From: Salegentibacter sp.
GTDB taxonomy: Bacteria > Bacteroidota > Bacteroidia > Flavobacteriales > Flavobacteriaceae
NCBI GenBank assembly: GCA_017795085.1
Contig: CP051246.1
Location: 4,032,514 to 4,096,513 of the forward strand
Direction: 5' to 3'
DNA: 64,000 nt
Part shown: positions 7,873 through 18,017 of the stretch, piece by piece
Position numbering within the stretch: position 1 is the stretch's first letter
Layout of the letters: each line of letters begins with the position of its first letter
The notes under the pieces: generated by a model
Seen by the model: only the letters and a program-made list of their open reading frames with translations
What the model was told of the DNA's origin: nothing
Databases searched by the model: none
Translations under genes and position numbers: made by a program

Positions 7873-9549
7873 TTATTTGGTTTGTGATGCTAAAATTAGG
7901 GCGTTATACAGGTTTACCATTTTTCCTGAAGTAGAAGTTTCACTAAACTCCAGTTTTTTCTGGCTTTCTTCACCTACAAAAACAGACTTTGAAACTGGCA
8001 GGCCGCTATCCATAATTATTTGCTTTACCTGGGCAGCAGTTAATTTTGGATAATAAGAGCGAATTATTGCTGCCACTCCTGAAACTGCCGGTGCTGCCAT
8101 AGAAGTTCCCTGTAAAAATTCGTATTCGTTGTTAGGTGTAGTAGACCAGATTTTAGTACCGGGCGCAAACACATCTATATTTAGTTTTCCGTAGTTGGAA
8201 AATCCTGCGATGAGGTTTGAGCCGTATTCAAAATTAAGCGCGCCTACGCTAAGTACATTATCAACAAATTCTTCGGAATTATCGGGAGTTTGATCGTTTG
8301 GATAAACGCGTTTTTCATCAAGATTAATTCCTTCATTTCCTGCTGCATTTACGATTAAAACATCATGTTCTTTTGCATATTTTATAGCGTCTTCTACCCA
8401 TTCCGGATTTTGGGAAAAATATTTTCCGAAGCTGGTATTGATAATCTTAGCACCATTATCTACTGCGTAGCGAATCCCTAAAGCTATGTCTTTATCGTAT
8501 TCATCACCGTCTGGAACAGCTCGAATGGCCATAATTTCTACATTATTGGCCACTCCTTTTATACCAATTTCATTTTCACGATTGGCAGCGATAATTCCGG
8601 CTACATGGGTGCCGTGTTTTACGTCTTCTTTTTCAGGATCGGGGCCGGCTACGCGATTATCTCCGTAATTGGTATCGTTAATGTCGTAAGGATTATCGCC
8701 TACCGGTGCCCTCCCGTCAAGATCCGGGTTTAAATGAGTTTTTAGACGATTATCATAATATTCAATGGCTTCATCTAATTCTCCTAGAGCTTCAGGAATA
8801 TTTTCATTTACATTATCCTGAATTTGAAGCAACATGCCTTTGTATTGAGCTAATTGCTGATCGTTGGTTTCCATGGCTTTTAATTCTTCGTTGGAATAAT
8901 CTTCTTTTCCCAGTTGTGAAGAAACCGAACCATGAGCAGCAACCAATTGTTTTTTAATGGTCTGGTATTGATTTTTATTCTGAAGTGTTTCTTGCTTTTC
9001 CTTTTCAAATTCTTCTTTGGCATCCTGATAATAAATATATTCCTGACGGTCTGCTGTGCTTATAGAACTTGCTGCTTTACCTTCATATTTAGGTTTTAAT
9101 CGTTTATAGATGCGTACATATTCCATATTTTCATCTACGGCATCACCCAGAAAGTTCCAGCCGTACACATCATCAATATAACCGTTATTATCGTCGTCTT
9201 TTCCATTGTTAGGAATTTCATCTTTGTTTATCCAAAGTACATCCCTAAGATCTTCATGGGCAATATCAACTCCACTGTCTAAAACAGCAACAATAACTTT
9301 AGTTCCTTTATTTTTTTTGATAATTTCTTCATAAGCGCGGTTTACGCTCATCCCGGGAATAGTATCTGAAAGTAAATCGGCGCCACCCCAACCTTTTAGC
9401 TGGGTTTCATTTAACTCGTTAACTTTAAGGGGAATGGAATCAATACTTTCTATTGGAGTTGATACAATTTTTGGGGCTGTAGAAGAACAACCGGTAAGCA
9501 GTGCCACTCCTGCAATTACCATGGCAGGTTTAAAAAAGGGTATTTTCAT
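7873..9549 (-). CDS. S8 subtilisin-like serine protease, lipoprotein
   Basis: The 558-residue protein begins with a lipoprotein signal (VALLTGCSS, lipobox Cys21). The catalytic triad is visible: Asp91 in VLDSGVD, His312 in HGTHVAG and Ser483 in GTSMAAPAVSG. About 200 residues are inserted between the Asp and His blocks, with a D/N-rich calcium-type loop (KDDDNNGYIDD) and a helical, coiled-coil-like stretch. This insert is much longer than in subtilisin and recurs in Bacteroidota members. It probably acts in the cell envelope and is cotranscribed with the M1 peptidase, which suggests joint protein digestion. Confidence 0.9.
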   Translation of the reverse strand: MKIPFFKPAMVIAGVALLTGCSSTAPKIVSTPIESIDSIPLKVNELNETQLKGWGGADLLSDTIPGMSVNRAYEEIIKKNKGTKVIVAVLDSGVDIAHEDLRDVLWINKDEIPNNGKDDDNNGYIDDVYGWNFLGDAVDENMEYVRIYKRLKPKYEGKAASSISTADRQEYIYYQDAKEEFEKEKQETLQNKNQYQTIKKQLVAAHGSVSSQLGKEDYSNEELKAMETNDQQLAQYKGMLLQIQDNVNENIPEALGELDEAIEYYDNRLKTHLNPDLDGRAPVGDNPYDINDTNYGDNRVAGPDPEKEDVKHGTHVAGIIAANRENEIGIKGVANNVEIMAIRAVPDGDEYDKDIALGIRYAVDNGAKIINTSFGKYFSQNPEWVEDAIKYAKEHDVLIVNAAGNEGINLDEKRVYPNDQTPDNSEEFVDNVLSVGALNFEYGSNLIAGFSNYGKLNIDVFAPGTKIWSTTPNNEYEFLQGTSMAAPAVSGVAAIIRSYYPKLTAAQVKQIIMDSGLPVSKSVFVGEESQKKLEFSETSTSGKMVNLYNALILASQTK

Positions 9550-9649
9550 CTATACAAAAATTTACAAGCTATTGATTTATATTTGTTTATTAAATTGGTA
9601 ATGGCCATTTTTATTTAACGCCCATTATGGCTTTCATTCTTTTTTGTGG

Positions 9650-10513
9650 TTAATTAAAAAGTTCGTTAAAGGTAAAGGTTTTGTCTAATCTAACGCCCTT
9701 TTCGGTATGTTTAAGGCTAAGAATTTCATTATGGGCATCGTGTTCCATAAAAAGATAATAACCTTCATCAGCGGCTTTTTTAAGGAATTTATCTTTTTCT
9801 GAAAGAGTTAAAAGTGGCCGGGTATCAAAACCCATCACATAGGGCAGTGGAATATGGCCTGCCGTTGGTAATAAATCGGCCATAAAGACCAGGGTTTTAT
9901 CTTTGTAGGTCACGTGTGGTATCATTTGTTTGTCGGTATGTCCATCTACAAATAACACGCCAAAGGGCATTTCTGAAGTTTTAGCAAATTGATTGTCTTC
10001 TTCCCTTTTTATAAAATTAAGTTGGCCGCTTTCTTCCATGGGCAGGATATTTTCTTTTAGAAAAGAAGCTTTTTCCCGGGCGTTAGGATTGACGGCCCAA
10101 TCCCAGTGTTCTCTATTGCTCCAAAATCTGGCGTTTGGAAAAGCCGGTTCATAACCGCTGCGGTCTTTGTTCCATTGTATGGCGCCCCCGCAATGGTCAA
10201 AGTGCAGATGGGTGAGAAAAATATCGGTGACATCATTACGATGAAAGCCATATTCTTTTAAAGATTTATCTATACTGTGCTCACCCCACGGATAGTAAAA
10301 TCCGAAGAATTTTTCACTTTGTTTATTGCCCATTCCCGTATCGATTAAAATTAAGCGATTTCCGTCTTCAATAAGCATCAGGCGGGCAGCGATATCAATC
10401 ATATTGTTTTCATCGGCCGGGTTGGTGCGGCTCCAAAGGCTTTTGGGAACCACGCCGAACATTGCCCCTCCATCTAATTTAAAATTGCCAGCTCGTATTG
10501 GATATATTTTCAT
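9650..10513 (-). CDS. MBL-fold metallo-hydrolase
   Basis: The 287-residue cytosolic protein has the metallo-beta-lactamase signature THLHFDHCGG (His102, His104, Asp106, His107), an upstream LIDTGMG strand, the later ligand region FVDGHTDKQ, and MADLLPTAGH. The overall layout resembles lactonase-like or quorum-quenching MBL proteins, but the substrate cannot be assigned. It stands alone between the S8 peptidase gene and the antiporter gene, all on the minus strand and separated by gaps of 100 to 250 bases. Confidence 0.85.
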   Translation of the reverse strand: MKIYPIRAGNFKLDGGAMFGVVPKSLWSRTNPADENNMIDIAARLMLIEDGNRLILIDTGMGNKQSEKFFGFYYPWGEHSIDKSLKEYGFHRNDVTDIFLTHLHFDHCGGAIQWNKDRSGYEPAFPNARFWSNREHWDWAVNPNAREKASFLKENILPMEESGQLNFIKREEDNQFAKTSEMPFGVLFVDGHTDKQMIPHVTYKDKTLVFMADLLPTAGHIPLPYVMGFDTRPLLTLSEKDKFLKKAADEGYYLFMEHDAHNEILSLKHTEKGVRLDKTFTFNELFN

Positions 10514-10762
10514 CTCTATAAAATTTATAAGCCATTGTAAGGTTCGAAAGGCTTTATTTGTTTAGTTAATAATGTTTTTCCGATGTTCTTTTCGGGATAC
10601 TATTATGGACTTTTATAAAATTTTGAAGGTTTTTCTGCTGATTTAAATAAAAAATCCCTCAGAAAGTTAGTTTAAATTCGAGTATTGCAAAATAATAAAT
10701 GCAGGGAACATAGAACTCAAAATAAAGAAGATGTTTTTGGTTTTATGGACTTTTAAAGTGGG

Positions 10763-12547
10763 TTACTCAAGATAAATCACTTTTTCTCCTTCATCTATAG
10801 TGTCGTTATAGTGAAAGGGTCTTTTTACACCATCGGTATTCATAATAAAAAATGGTAGTATTGATTTTTCGCTGTTTCTATATTTTTTTACCCATTCACG
10901 GGTGGAAATTTGTTCGCTTAGGGTTTTAGTTTTTTCTTCAAATTCACCTTTTGATATTCTGTTGGCCCAAGGTTTAAGTTCGGTTTTTGAAGCAAAAAGC
11001 GAAGTCGCATTTATTTTATCCAACATATCTACATCGGCTCCGTTTTCAGTAGGAGAAACCAATACTATTTTATTGGGGATATAAAAAGCTTCTTCGGCCA
11101 TTTGGGCGGCTAAAAAATTGATTTCATTGTTACCGGTAAGGGCAATTAATGTACCCTTTTCTATCGCATTGGCATCTTCAAAAGTTTCTTCTTTTAAAAT
11201 ATTGCCATACATAGCTTCAAAGCCTTTATTTTTAGCTTCAGCTACCATTTCACGGTTGGCATCAATAATAAGTACTTCGTTTTTATCATTTAAATGTGCA
11301 GCCATATATAAAGCTAAAGGATTGGCCCCAACAATAATATAGCCTTTTCTACTTTCCTGATGTACGAGTTCGCCGCGATTGCGTAACCATTTGGTAGTCC
11401 AGGTTAAAAATAGCGGTACGGTAAGGGTGGTAAAAATAGCCATGAAAACTAAGATGGAGAAAATTTCATTGCTTATAATACCCATTTGTAGACCAATACC
11501 GGCTATGATAATCTCAACAGCACCGCGGCCGTTCATTCCGGTTCCTACGGCAATTCCTTCGCGCCAGCCGTAGCCACTGGGCAAATAAAATAATGCAGTT
11601 CCAAAAATTTTACCTACCATAGCAACTAAAGTTACTACCACCAGTAAGATCAAATCGGTTTGAAAAACCTCGAGTGTTACGTTGAATCCTGCGGAAACAA
11701 AGAAAATTGGCGCCAGAAAACCAATGGAAATATCGTGAAAAATATGATTGATATCTTTTGAAATTTGGCGGTTAAAAACACCATCACGAATAAACAATCC
11801 GGCCATAAAAGCCCCTAAAATACTATGTAAGCCGGCAACTTCAGCTAATTCTGAAAAGCCTAACACAATAATGAGAATTAGGCTAAAGTGAAGCGTGCGA
11901 CTGTTGATATTTGATTTCTTTAAAAACCTGCCCAATAATGGCAGGAGGTAAATTCCTGCTAAAGCCGTAAAAACAAAAAATAAAATGGCTTTTGCAGCTA
12001 CCCAGATTATTCCCATAGTATCTATACTTCCGGCATCAACATAGCTAACAATCCCGGCAAAAATTACCAGGGCCAGGGTATCTGAAATCAAGGCACCGGC
12101 CATAAGAACATAGGCAATTCGTGTATTGAGGAGTTTTAAATCTACGAGAATACGGCTTTTGGTGGCCAGAGAGGTAACAGCTACGGCTATAGCTACAAAA
12201 ATGGCGGCCATTTGTGTTCCTCCAAAATAAACAATAGTATAATATCCTAGGGCAAAGGGCACTATAAAGCCCCCAATTGCGGCTAATAAACCTGGCCAGG
12301 AAGCTTTACCTAAATCCCTGAAGTTAATTTCCATCCCAATGTAAACCATAAGCAGGATAATACCCACTTCAGCAAGGACGTTAATCATTTCAGAAAGTTC
12401 TAAAAGGCCAAGAATGGAAGGGCCTAAAATAATTCCTACCACCAATTCACCTAAAATAGCCGGATAACCAAGTTTTTTAGCTGCTGCACCTCCCACCCAG
12501 GCACTGGCAAGGATGATGAGTAAATTGAGGATATTTAATTCTTCCAT
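10763..12547 (-). CDS. CPA2-type cation:proton antiporter with RCK (TrkA-N) domain
   Basis: This is a 594-residue protein. About 380 residues form 11 to 12 membrane segments in the order of monovalent cation:proton antiporter-2 proteins, starting with LNLLIILASAWVGGAAAKK and LVVGIILGPSILGLL. A soluble C-terminal RCK domain follows, starting near GYIIVGANPLALYMAAHL at about residue 400, with a final C-terminal regulatory domain after it. KefB/KefC-like and Na+/H+ or K+/H+ exchange are all possible. It is divergent from a second, different antiporter gene at 12736. Confidence 0.87.
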   Translation of the reverse strand: MEELNILNLLIILASAWVGGAAAKKLGYPAILGELVVGIILGPSILGLLELSEMINVLAEVGIILLMVYIGMEINFRDLGKASWPGLLAAIGGFIVPFALGYYTIVYFGGTQMAAIFVAIAVAVTSLATKSRILVDLKLLNTRIAYVLMAGALISDTLALVIFAGIVSYVDAGSIDTMGIIWVAAKAILFFVFTALAGIYLLPLLGRFLKKSNINSRTLHFSLILIIVLGFSELAEVAGLHSILGAFMAGLFIRDGVFNRQISKDINHIFHDISIGFLAPIFFVSAGFNVTLEVFQTDLILLVVVTLVAMVGKIFGTALFYLPSGYGWREGIAVGTGMNGRGAVEIIIAGIGLQMGIISNEIFSILVFMAIFTTLTVPLFLTWTTKWLRNRGELVHQESRKGYIIVGANPLALYMAAHLNDKNEVLIIDANREMVAEAKNKGFEAMYGNILKEETFEDANAIEKGTLIALTGNNEINFLAAQMAEEAFYIPNKIVLVSPTENGADVDMLDKINATSLFASKTELKPWANRISKGEFEEKTKTLSEQISTREWVKKYRNSEKSILPFFIMNTDGVKRPFHYNDTIDEGEKVIYLE

Positions 12548-12735
12548 AAATAAAGCATTGCCGGTTGAAGCTGTAAAATATCAATATTTATAGAATTTAT
12601 GACTAAGATTAACTATTAAAAATTTTATAAAACTGAATAAATTTCCTTTAAGTCTATAGAAATCTGAAATCCTTGTAACTTTATGCCCCCAATACTAAGT
12701 GTATTTAAAAGCACTTAGTTTTTAAAATTAAACGC

Positions 12736-14580
12736 ATGTTAGAACTTGCCAGCCTTGTTATTCTCGGAATTTTAGCCCAATGGTTAGCCTGGAAAATTAA
12801 GACCCCGGCCATTTTACCGCTTATTTTAATAGGCCTTTTGGTAGGTCCGCTTTCTACATTAGTTACCGAAGATGGTTCAAAGTGGCTCGAGCCTATCTGG
12901 AACGGTTCAGAAGGGCTTTTTCCCGGGGAGAGTTTGTTTTATTTTGTTTCTCTTGCTGTTTCTATAATACTATTTGAAGGTGGTTTAACCCTTAGAAAAA
13001 GTGAAATAGGGAATATTGGGCCGGTTATCGTTAAATTGATTAGCATTGGGACAGTGGTAACTTTTGTAGGTGCTGGTCTTGCTGCTCATTTTATTTTTGA
13101 ACTTACCTGGCAAATTTCATTTTTGTTTTCAGCTTTAATTATTGTTACGGGCCCAACGGTTATTTCTCCTATTTTGCGGAATATTCCTTTAAAAGCCCAT
13201 ATTTCTTCTATTTTGAAGTGGGAAGGGATTCTTATCGATCCCATCGGGGCGCTTATTTCGGTATTGATGTTTGAATTTATAAGGGTTGAAGGCGGACAGG
13301 ATTTTACGCAAACAGCACTCATTGAATTCGGTAAGATTTTACTTTTTGGCTTTACCTTTGGTTTTACTTTTGCCCATTTATTGGCTTTTTTTATTAAAAG
13401 ACAAATTATTCCGCATTATTTGCTGAATGTTTTTACCCTTGCTACGGTCTTGGGCGTATTTGTACTTGCCGATACCTTTGCTCACGAAAGCGGACTTTTG
13501 GCCGTGGTAATTATGGGTATGGTAATGGGAAACAAAAAGCTGCCCAACATTAAAGAACTACTTTATTTTAAAGAATCCCTAAGTGTTTTACTGGTTTCTA
13601 TCTTGTTTATTCTTTTGGCTGCCAATATTGAAATTGAAGATTTATTACTGGTATTTAATTGGAATTCCCTTATTCTTTTTGGGGTGGTAGTGCTTTTGAT
13701 TAGGCCAATAGGTGTTTTATTAAGTTCGATGAAATCAGGCCTAAAAATCAATGAAAAAGCTTTTATAAGCTGGGTAGGTCCCCGAGGGATTGTAGCTGCC
13801 GGTATTGCTTCTTTATTTGGGTTAAGACTTGCCAGAGAAGGTATTGAAGATGCACAATACATAACGCCTCTGGTTTTTATGATTGTATTATTTTCTGTAT
13901 TGCTTAATGCGGCTACAGCAAGACTTTTTGCCAAATTGGTAGGTGTTTTTATAAAAGATTCTCAGGGAATTTTGGTTATTGGGGCTTCATCTATTTCAAG
14001 GCTTATCGGTAAATATTTACAGGATAATAAACGTCATGTGGTTTTGTTGGATAATAATTCAGATAATGTAAAAAAAGCCCGTGATCTGGGCATAGAAGCC
14101 CTTGAAGGTAGTGTTTATTCTGATGATTTGATGAATAATATTGAATTAAATGATATTGGTTATGTAATGGCCCTTACCGGTAATAGCGATATCAACAAAA
14201 CAGCGATTGCAAAATTCAAGAAGCAATTTGGTGAAAACGGTTCTTTTAGGGTTATTACTGCCGATGAAATGAATAATCCGGAGTTGAATCCTTCAGAGGG
14301 TCTTTTCTCACATACCGACGATTATATTAAACTTACTGAGGTCTCCAGGAAATACTCAAAAATACACGAACAAAATCTTAACAGTAAAGAGCATTATGAA
14401 GGTTTGATTGAAATATCAAAAACCGATTCTGAGATTATTCCGCTTTTTGTGAAAGCGGAAGACGGAAACTTAACTATTATTCCATCTAATAGTTCTGAAG
14501 TTGAAATTAAAGAGAATTATAAGTTGGTTTATCTGGGTAAAAAGATGCAGGTTGAAGAAAAGAAAAATGAAAACCAATAA
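12736..14580 (+). CDS. CPA1-type (NhaP-like) cation:proton antiporter with RCK domain
   Basis: The 614-residue protein begins with Na+/H+ exchanger segments (GLLVGPLS, SIILFEGGLTLRKSEIG, the latter typical of NhaP). It contains the conserved helix VGPRGIVAAGIASLFGLRLA near residue 345. About 215 C-terminal residues hold a TrkA-N Rossmann domain (GILVIGASSISRLIGKYL) and a TrkA-C-like end. It probably exports Na+ or K+ against protons, gated by a nucleotide. The partial word TAACTTTA at 12676 may be its -7 box. It is divergent from the CPA2 gene. Confidence 0.87.
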   Translation: MLELASLVILGILAQWLAWKIKTPAILPLILIGLLVGPLSTLVTEDGSKWLEPIWNGSEGLFPGESLFYFVSLAVSIILFEGGLTLRKSEIGNIGPVIVKLISIGTVVTFVGAGLAAHFIFELTWQISFLFSALIIVTGPTVISPILRNIPLKAHISSILKWEGILIDPIGALISVLMFEFIRVEGGQDFTQTALIEFGKILLFGFTFGFTFAHLLAFFIKRQIIPHYLLNVFTLATVLGVFVLADTFAHESGLLAVVIMGMVMGNKKLPNIKELLYFKESLSVLLVSILFILLAANIEIEDLLLVFNWNSLILFGVVVLLIRPIGVLLSSMKSGLKINEKAFISWVGPRGIVAAGIASLFGLRLAREGIEDAQYITPLVFMIVLFSVLLNAATARLFAKLVGVFIKDSQGILVIGASSISRLIGKYLQDNKRHVVLLDNNSDNVKKARDLGIEALEGSVYSDDLMNNIELNDIGYVMALTGNSDINKTAIAKFKKQFGENGSFRVITADEMNNPELNPSEGLFSHTDDYIKLTEVSRKYSKIHEQNLNSKEHYEGLIEISKTDSEIIPLFVKAEDGNLTIIPSNSSEVEIKENYKLVYLGKKMQVEEKKNENQ

Positions 14581-14683
14581 TCTTGATCTTCATATTTCTT
14601 CGGGATGCAACAAAGAGCATTTAACTAAAATGACACTGTTTAAAATAATTTCAAAGCCAGAAACTTTGAAAGGATAAAGTAGC

Positions 14684-14983
14684 ATGCAAGCCAAAATTCA
14701 ATATAAATTTTCTGCTCGTTTATGGCAACATAACTCACCCGGAGGCTGGTTTTTTGTATCCCTTCCTAAAAACATTTCAAAAGAAATTAGGGAAAACTTG
14801 CAATGGCAGGAAGAAGGCTGGGGACGGATGAAAGCTAGGGCTGTCATCGGAAAATTAGAGTGGAACACTGCTATTTGGTACGATAGGAAAAAGAATACTT
14901 ATCTACTTCCAATAAAAGCTGATATTAGAAATAAAGCTTGTCTTACATTAGATAAGAGCATTACTGTAAGCATTTCAATTTAA
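14684..14983 (+). CDS. DUF1905 domain protein
   Basis: The 99-residue protein matches the DUF1905 pattern, with the opening FSARLWQHNSPGGWFFVSLP, the centre EEGWGRMKARAVIGKLEW and the end YLLPIKADIRNKA. This small beta-rich domain is widespread and of unknown function. It is often fused to or near YdeI/OmpD-associated proteins; here it is free-standing. It lies 100 bases after the antiporter gene and is convergent with the YebC gene. A short TCTGAAA/TTTCAGA hairpin at 15019-15036 lies between them. Confidence 0.8.
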   Translation: MQAKIQYKFSARLWQHNSPGGWFFVSLPKNISKEIRENLQWQEEGWGRMKARAVIGKLEWNTAIWYDRKKNTYLLPIKADIRNKACLTLDKSITVSISI

Positions 14984-15047
14984 TTATGTGGGCTTGCCCG
15001 AGCTTGTTGATTTTATGCTCTGAAATTCCTTTCAGAAAAATATAGAA

Positions 15048-15809
15048 TTAGCCTTCTTTCTCCATTTCAGCTACAAGCTCATCGGTGATTTCCAGATTGT
15101 GAAAAACGTTTTGGACATCATCATTATCTTCAAATTTTTCGACTAAATCCAGTATTTTTTTAGCATCGCTTACCGACAATTCAACCGAATTTAAAGGAAT
15201 TCTTTGCACTGTAGAAGATTTAGGTTCAATTTCTAAGGTTTCTAGTTTTGAAGACATCAAACCGAAATCGGGAAAATCGGTGTAAATAGTTATTAAATCT
15301 CCTTCTTTTTCAATTTTGGTGGCCCCGCCTTCAATGAGTTCTAGTTCAAATTCTTCGAGATTCATTTCAATTTTCTCGCGTTCAATAACAAAAACCCCTT
15401 TTTTATCAAAGAGAAACTCTAAAGAACCGTTAGTACCTAAATTTCCGCCGTTTTTAGAGAAAATGGAACGAACAGCTGCTACGGTACGATTGGTATTATC
15501 GGTAGTACATTCTACAAAGATAGCGATTCCGTTGGGGCCATAACCTTCAAAAGTTACGGTTTCATAATTATCGGCATCAGCACCACTGGCCTTTTTTATT
15601 GCACGTTCAATAGTATCTTTGGGCATATTTACCCCTTTGGCGTTGGAAATCGCGTTACGAAGCCCGGGATTGCTTTCAGGATCAGGTCCGCCGCCCTCTT
15701 TTACAGCCACAGTAATATCTTTGATTGCCCTGGTAAATTCCTTGGCCCGCTTTTTATCCTGCGCGCCCTTACGATGCTTTATATTTGCCCATTTACTATG
15801 TCCGGCCAT
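15048..15809 (-). CDS. YebC/PmpR family translation or transcription regulator
   Basis: The 253-residue protein begins with the invariant MAGHSKWANIKHRKG and contains GGGPDPESNPGLRNAI, GYGPNGIAIFVE and FLFDKKGVF, all hallmarks of the family. Members were described as DNA-binding transcription regulators and more recently as factors relieving ribosome stalling at proline stretches. The length is typical. It is transcribed alone; a -7-like word lies 32 bases upstream of the ATG. Confidence 0.92.
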   Translation of the reverse strand: MAGHSKWANIKHRKGAQDKKRAKEFTRAIKDITVAVKEGGGPDPESNPGLRNAISNAKGVNMPKDTIERAIKKASGADADNYETVTFEGYGPNGIAIFVECTTDNTNRTVAAVRSIFSKNGGNLGTNGSLEFLFDKKGVFVIEREKIEMNLEEFELELIEGGATKIEKEGDLITIYTDFPDFGLMSSKLETLEIEPKSSTVQRIPLNSVELSVSDAKKILDLVEKFEDNDDVQNVFHNLEITDELVAEMEKEG

Positions 15810-15840
15810 TGTATTTGGTTTTTCTAAATTGGTAGACTTA

Positions 15841-15848
15841 CAAAATTA
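15841..15848 (-). promoter_or_regulatory. -7 element of the yebC-type gene
   Basis: The reverse complement of 15841-15848 reads TAATTTTG, a full match to TAnnTTTG. The implied leader is about 25 bases. No clear TTG lies at the -33 position, so the call rests on the -7 word alone. Confidence 0.4.
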
Positions 15849-15940
15849 AGAAAATGCAGTGAATCTTAAAAGGTTGAGGGGTGCGGTAGTAGCCAAAAAC
15901 CTTGAAACCTTTTACATTGGAATCTCCACCGGCTGAGACT

Positions 15941-16167
15941 TTAAGAAGTTTTCAAAAATCTGGGAAAATCCTTAGCTGTCTCTCCCGATCCTTTTGAAAT
16001 ATTTAAAGTCATAGAAACCGCTGCCCATCTGAATTGGGATGCTAGCGGTATATTTCTTCTTTAGAAAAATTTGTTATTGTATAAGTAAAATCGACAAAGT
16101 CCAGTGTTTTTTGGCAAACCACTAAATCTTCAAAATTGAATTTATATAATTGGGTTTCGAAATTTAG
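15941..16167 (-). pseudogene. Decayed four-helix-bundle (S23-type) protein gene
   Basis: The minus strand encodes NFEDLVVCQKTLDFVDFTY and then NFSKEEIYR before a stop. One base out of frame, at about 16041, it continues LASQFRWAAVSMTLNISKGS and ETAKDFPRFLKTS, then a stop at 15941-15943. The joined sequence follows the pattern of four-helix-bundle proteins (FKDLxVWQKA, FPKEExYGLTSQIRRAAVSIPxNIAEGSG). A single-base deletion and loss of the third and fourth helices explain it. No start codon remains. Intact relatives are small proteins first noticed as 23S rRNA intervening-sequence products; their function is unclear. Confidence 0.7.
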
Positions 16168-16220
16168 TTTACATCTTAAAAAATTTTACTTAGAAACTAA
16201 CGAACGACGCATACCTAATA

Positions 16221-18017
16221 CTAATCATTCAATTTTAACACCGCCATAAATGCTTCCTGGGGGATTTCAACATTTCCTACCTGGCGCATACGCTTTTTAC
16301 CTTTTTTCTGCTTTTCCAGCAGTTTTCTTTTTCGGGAAATATCCCCGCCGTAACATTTTGCGGTAACATCCTTACGAAGTGCTTTTACGGTTTCACGTGA
16401 AATAATTTTAGAGCCAATTGCGGCCTGAATAGGAATATCAAACTGTTGCCTCGGTATCAATTCTTTTAGTTTTTCGCACATTTTCTTTCCAATATCGTAG
16501 GCATTATCCTGGTGCAGTAGGGCTGAGAGTGCATCAACTTTATTGGCATTCAGTAGTACATCTACTTTTACCAGTTTTGACTCCCGCATTCCAATTGGCG
16601 AATAATCAAAAGAAGCATAGCCGCGGGAAACGGTTTTTAACCTGTCGTAGAAATCAAAAACAATTTCTGCAAGGGGCATATTAAAAGTGAGTTCTACCCG
16701 TTCAGGTGTTAAATATACCTGGTTGATAATTTCGCCGCGTTTTTCAATACAAAGCGACATTACCGGGCCAACATAATCGGCTTTGGTAATAATAGTAGCT
16801 TTTATATAAGGTTCTTCTACCCGGTTTAAGGTAGAAGGTTCTGGTAAATCTGACGGGTTGTTTACCAAAATCACTTCATTGGGGTTTTTATTGGTGTAGG
16901 CGTAATAAGAAACGTTGGGAACGGTGGTAATTACCGTCATATCAAATTCACGCTCTAAGCGTTCCTGGATAATTTCAAGGTGGAGCATGCCTAAAAATCC
17001 ACATCTAAAACCAAAACCTAAAGCTGCAGAACTTTCCGGTAAAAATACCAGGGAGGCATCATTTAGCTGAAGTTTTTCCATAGAAGCCCGTAATTCTTCA
17101 TAATCTTCCGTATCAACGGGATAAATCCCTGCGAAAACCATAGGTTTTACATCCTCAAAGCCTGCAACGGCTTCAGTAGTTGGATTTTTAGCATCGGTAA
17201 TGGTGTCACCCACTTTTACTTCACGGGCATCTTTAATTCCCGTGATGAGGTAACCCACATCGCCGGTTTTTATTTCTTTTTTCGGAAACTGGACTAATTT
17301 TAATGTTCCCACTTCATCGGCACTGTAATCTTTTCCGGTAGCCACAAATTTAATATGCTGGCCTTTTTTAATAGAACCGTTAATTACCCTAAAAAAGGTT
17401 TCCACCCCACGAAACGGGTTATAAACCGAATCGAAAATAAGTGCTCTAAGCGGCGCATCTTCTTTTCCCGAAGGAGCAGGAACTTTGGTGATAATTGCTC
17501 TTAAAATCTCTTCAATTCCCAAACCGGTTTTTGCACTGGCGGGAATCACTTCGTCACGGTCACAACCCAAAAGGTCTACAATATCATCGGTTACTTCTTC
17601 TGGATTAGCACTGGGAAGATCAACCTTGTTTAAAACCGGAATAATTTCCAGATCATGCTCAAGCGCAAGATAAAGGTTTGAGATGGTTTGTGCCTGAATA
17701 CTTTGTGCGGCATCAACAATTAAAAGGGCACCTTCACAAGCTGCGATAGAACGGGAAACTTCGTAAGAAAAATCAACGTGGCCGGGAGTATCGATTAAAT
17801 TCAGCACATATTCTTCACCTTCAAACTCATAATCCATCTGTATTGCGTGACTTTTAATGGTAATTCCACGTTCGCGCTCCAAATCCATACTATCCAGAAG
17901 TTGTTCCTGTTTTTCACGATCGGTTACCGAACCGGTAAAATCCAGTAAGCGATCGGCCAGGGTACTTTTTCCGTGGTCTATATGGGCAATAATACAGAAG
18001 TTTCTAATATGCTTCAT
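16221..18017 (-). CDS. lepA: Elongation factor 4 (LepA)
   Basis: The 598-residue GTPase shows G1 [16 protein letters not shown]3 [12 protein letters not shown] and G4 NKVD, with the LepA-specific C-terminal domain and the ending [20 protein letters not shown]. The length equals that of E. coli LepA. It acts on ribosomes as EF4 and affects initiation and stalled elongation. It is monocistronic, preceded by a long gap and followed by the decayed four-helix-bundle gene. Confidence 0.96.
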   Translation of the reverse strand: MKHIRNFCIIAHIDHGKSTLADRLLDFTGSVTDREKQEQLLDSMDLERERGITIKSHAIQMDYEFEGEEYVLNLIDTPGHVDFSYEVSRSIAACEGALLIVDAAQSIQAQTISNLYLALEHDLEIIPVLNKVDLPSANPEEVTDDIVDLLGCDRDEVIPASAKTGLGIEEILRAIITKVPAPSGKEDAPLRALIFDSVYNPFRGVETFFRVINGSIKKGQHIKFVATGKDYSADEVGTLKLVQFPKKEIKTGDVGYLITGIKDAREVKVGDTITDAKNPTTEAVAGFEDVKPMVFAGIYPVDTEDYEELRASMEKLQLNDASLVFLPESSAALGFGFRCGFLGMLHLEIIQERLEREFDMTVITTVPNVSYYAYTNKNPNEVILVNNPSDLPEPSTLNRVEEPYIKATIITKADYVGPVMSLCIEKRGEIINQVYLTPERVELTFNMPLAEIVFDFYDRLKTVSRGYASFDYSPIGMRESKLVKVDVLLNANKVDALSALLHQDNAYDIGKKMCEKLKELIPRQQFDIPIQAAIGSKIISRETVKALRKDVTAKCYGGDISRKRKLLEKQKKGKKRMRQVGNVEIPQEAFMAVLKLND

